From positions 1-64,000 of the forward strand of contig CAKQCV010000007.1 of assembly GCA_934217675.1 (NCBI GenBank): DNA of 64,000 bases. Direction: 5' to 3'. Made by a program: the position numbers and the translations under genes. Source of the stretch: an uncultured Prevotella sp. (GTDB lineage Bacteria > Bacteroidota > Bacteroidia > Bacteroidales > Bacteroidaceae). Below the pieces are notes generated by a model that worked only from the letters and a program-made list of their open reading frames with translations, had not been told where the DNA came from and made no database searches. Position 1 is the first letter of the stretch. The number at the start of each line of letters is the position of its first letter. Positions 63,000 through 64,000 of this stretch are shown here, one piece after another.

Positions 63000-64000
63000 A
63001 TGAAGAAGAAGATTATTGCTTTTGTTTCGGCGATGATAATGCCATTATCTATATTTGCCGATGGATATACCCAATTATGGAAACAATATGAAGAGGCTAA
63101 GAAGAGGGACTTGCCGAAAACACAAATACAATTGCTTGATAAAATTGCAGCCAGTGCAAAGAAAGAAAACAGTTATGGCAATCTACTGAAGGCAGAGATT
63201 GACAGGATGAATTTATGCTCCACAATAAGTGTTGACTCTCTCAAGCCTGCTATCTTAAAGCTTGAGACAATAGCTAAGTCTGCGGAGAAAACTGATGCTG
63301 CTTTAGCTGCTGTATATAATTGTGTGCTTGGTGATGTCTATGCAACGATGTTAAACAACAGTTCTGATTTTGCCGATGCCAAGAATAAAAGCAAAATTTT
63401 CTTCAAGAAAGCTTTGTCAAATCCAGAATTGCTTGCCAAAACAAGTGCGCACGATTATGTACCCTTTGTGAAAAAAGGCATTGACAGTGAGATATTCAAC
63501 AATGATTTGTTGAGTGTCATTGGCTATAAGGCTGAAGAATATCAGTTGCTCAACAAATATTATGACAAGGTTAGCAACCGCAGGGCTGCACTTGTTACTG
63601 CCCTTGAAATGATTGAGGGCGATAATAAAAAGAGTGAACGCTATGTCGGCAGTAAACGTAGGGCAAGGGACAGCAAATATTTACAGCGGCTTGATTCCCT
63701 GATTACCGTGTATAATGATTTGCCTGAGTGTGGTGAAGTAGCATTGGCAAAATACGATTATATTGACGGATGTTCTGACATTACATCTGCCAAGAAAGTA
63801 GAGTTTATCAACTATGCCACGAATAAATGGTCAGCGTGGAGAAACATTCCTCGTCTGAAGAGTGAGTATGAGAAACTTACTCAACCTAAGTTTGAGGCTA
63901 TGATAGAAGCCTCAATGTTGCCTAACAGAACAGACAGTATAAAGGTTACTGTGCGCAATTTGAAGAATATCAATATTGCTGTAACGCGTCTTAATCTGAA
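63000..64000 (+). CDS. Alpha-2-macroglobulin-like protein, 3' end beyond the window
   Basis: The frame opens at ATG 63000 and stays open for 333 codons to the window edge. A signal peptide (MKKKIIAFVSAMIMPLSIFA) is followed by DGYTQLWKQYEEAKKRDLPKTQIQLLDKI and a helical N-terminal region of about 280 residues, then the start of a beta domain (RTDSIKVTVRNLKNINIAVT). This opening is typical of very large Bacteroidetes alpha-2-macroglobulin-family proteins, which trap proteases in the periplasm. The thioester motif, if any, would lie outside. A -7-like TAACTTTA lies at 62968. Confidence 0.75.
   Translation, partial: MKKKIIAFVSAMIMPLSIFADGYTQLWKQYEEAKKRDLPKTQIQLLDKIAASAKKENSYGNLLKAEIDRMNLCSTISVDSLKPAILKLETIAKSAEKTDAALAAVYNCVLGDVYATMLNNSSDFADAKNKSKIFFKKALSNPELLAKTSAHDYVPFVKKGIDSEIFNNDLLSVIGYKAEEYQLLNKYYDKVSNRRAALVTALEMIEGDNKKSERYVGSKRRARDSKYLQRLDSLITVYNDLPECGEVALAKYDYIDGCSDITSAKKVEFINYATNKWSAWRNIPRLKSEYEKLTQPKFEAMIEASMLPNRTDSIKVTVRNLKNINIAVTRLNL

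Overview
The window looks like a chromosomal segment of a Prevotella-like member of the Bacteroidales. Direct evidence: many genes are preceded by the Bacteroidetes promoter pattern TTTG, 19-20 nt, TAnnTTTG (ten exact matches listed); Shine-Dalgarno sequences are mostly absent; there is a fused murF-alr gene, a DUF2851 gene, a B12-dependent ribonucleotide reductase, membrane-bound and TPR-linked AraC-type regulators, and secreted proteins ending in a short basic tail of the form G-[LI]-N-[IL]-[LI] ... [DN]-G ... V-K. No rRNA, CRISPR array, complete insertion sequence or prophage was seen.

Layout. 0-7.6 kb: typA (5' end cut by the window), a MATE exporter, the luxS-mtnN AI-2/SAH recycling pair and clpB. 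7.6-9 kb: an AT-rich patch with two small secreted proteins, the first lacking an ATG, then tRNA-Val(CAC). 9-16.4 kb: a secreted M6 metalloprotease, crcB, comEC, cstA and a nitroreductase. 16.4-21.8 kb: a candidate small RNA, a hemolysin-III protein, cysS with a YitT protein, and a Y-family polymerase with a YolD-like partner. 21.9-28.3 kb: a tripartite efflux operon (MFS, HlyD, TolC) divergent from an AraC regulator, and a second MATE exporter. 28.3-29.2 kb: a gene-poor stretch with tandem repeats, gene remnants and a 35-bp perfect inverted repeat. 29.2-47.8 kb: mostly core genes (GNAT, parE, S41 protease, DUF2851, murF-alr, a sugar-acid-type MFS permease, class II RNR, folB, an amidase, an MCE/MlaD protein, dnaA). 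48-61.7 kb: an accessory block of three AraC-type sensor-regulators and three large secreted proteins, with a CDF metal transporter between. 61.9-64 kb: a BASS-like transporter and the start of an alpha-2-macroglobulin-like protein cut by the window end.

The most unusual region is 48-61.7 kb. Two regulators with the same build (signal peptide, TPR-rich periplasmic part, one membrane helix, coiled coil, AraC-type HTH) each stand directly upstream of a paralogous secreted protein of about 820 residues. The two target mRNAs are predicted to begin with the same 14 nt, immediately followed by a hairpin whose loop can pair with a segment exactly 16 nt downstream of the stem. This H-type pseudoknot topology is present in both leaders although the pairing sequences differ, so they are a candidate undescribed cis-regulatory RNA. 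The regulator promoters themselves carry inverted symmetry (a perfect 15-bp inverted repeat at the second, a 12-bp palindrome at the first), which suggests autoregulation. Functional links here are inference from arrangement; no expression data are available from sequence alone.
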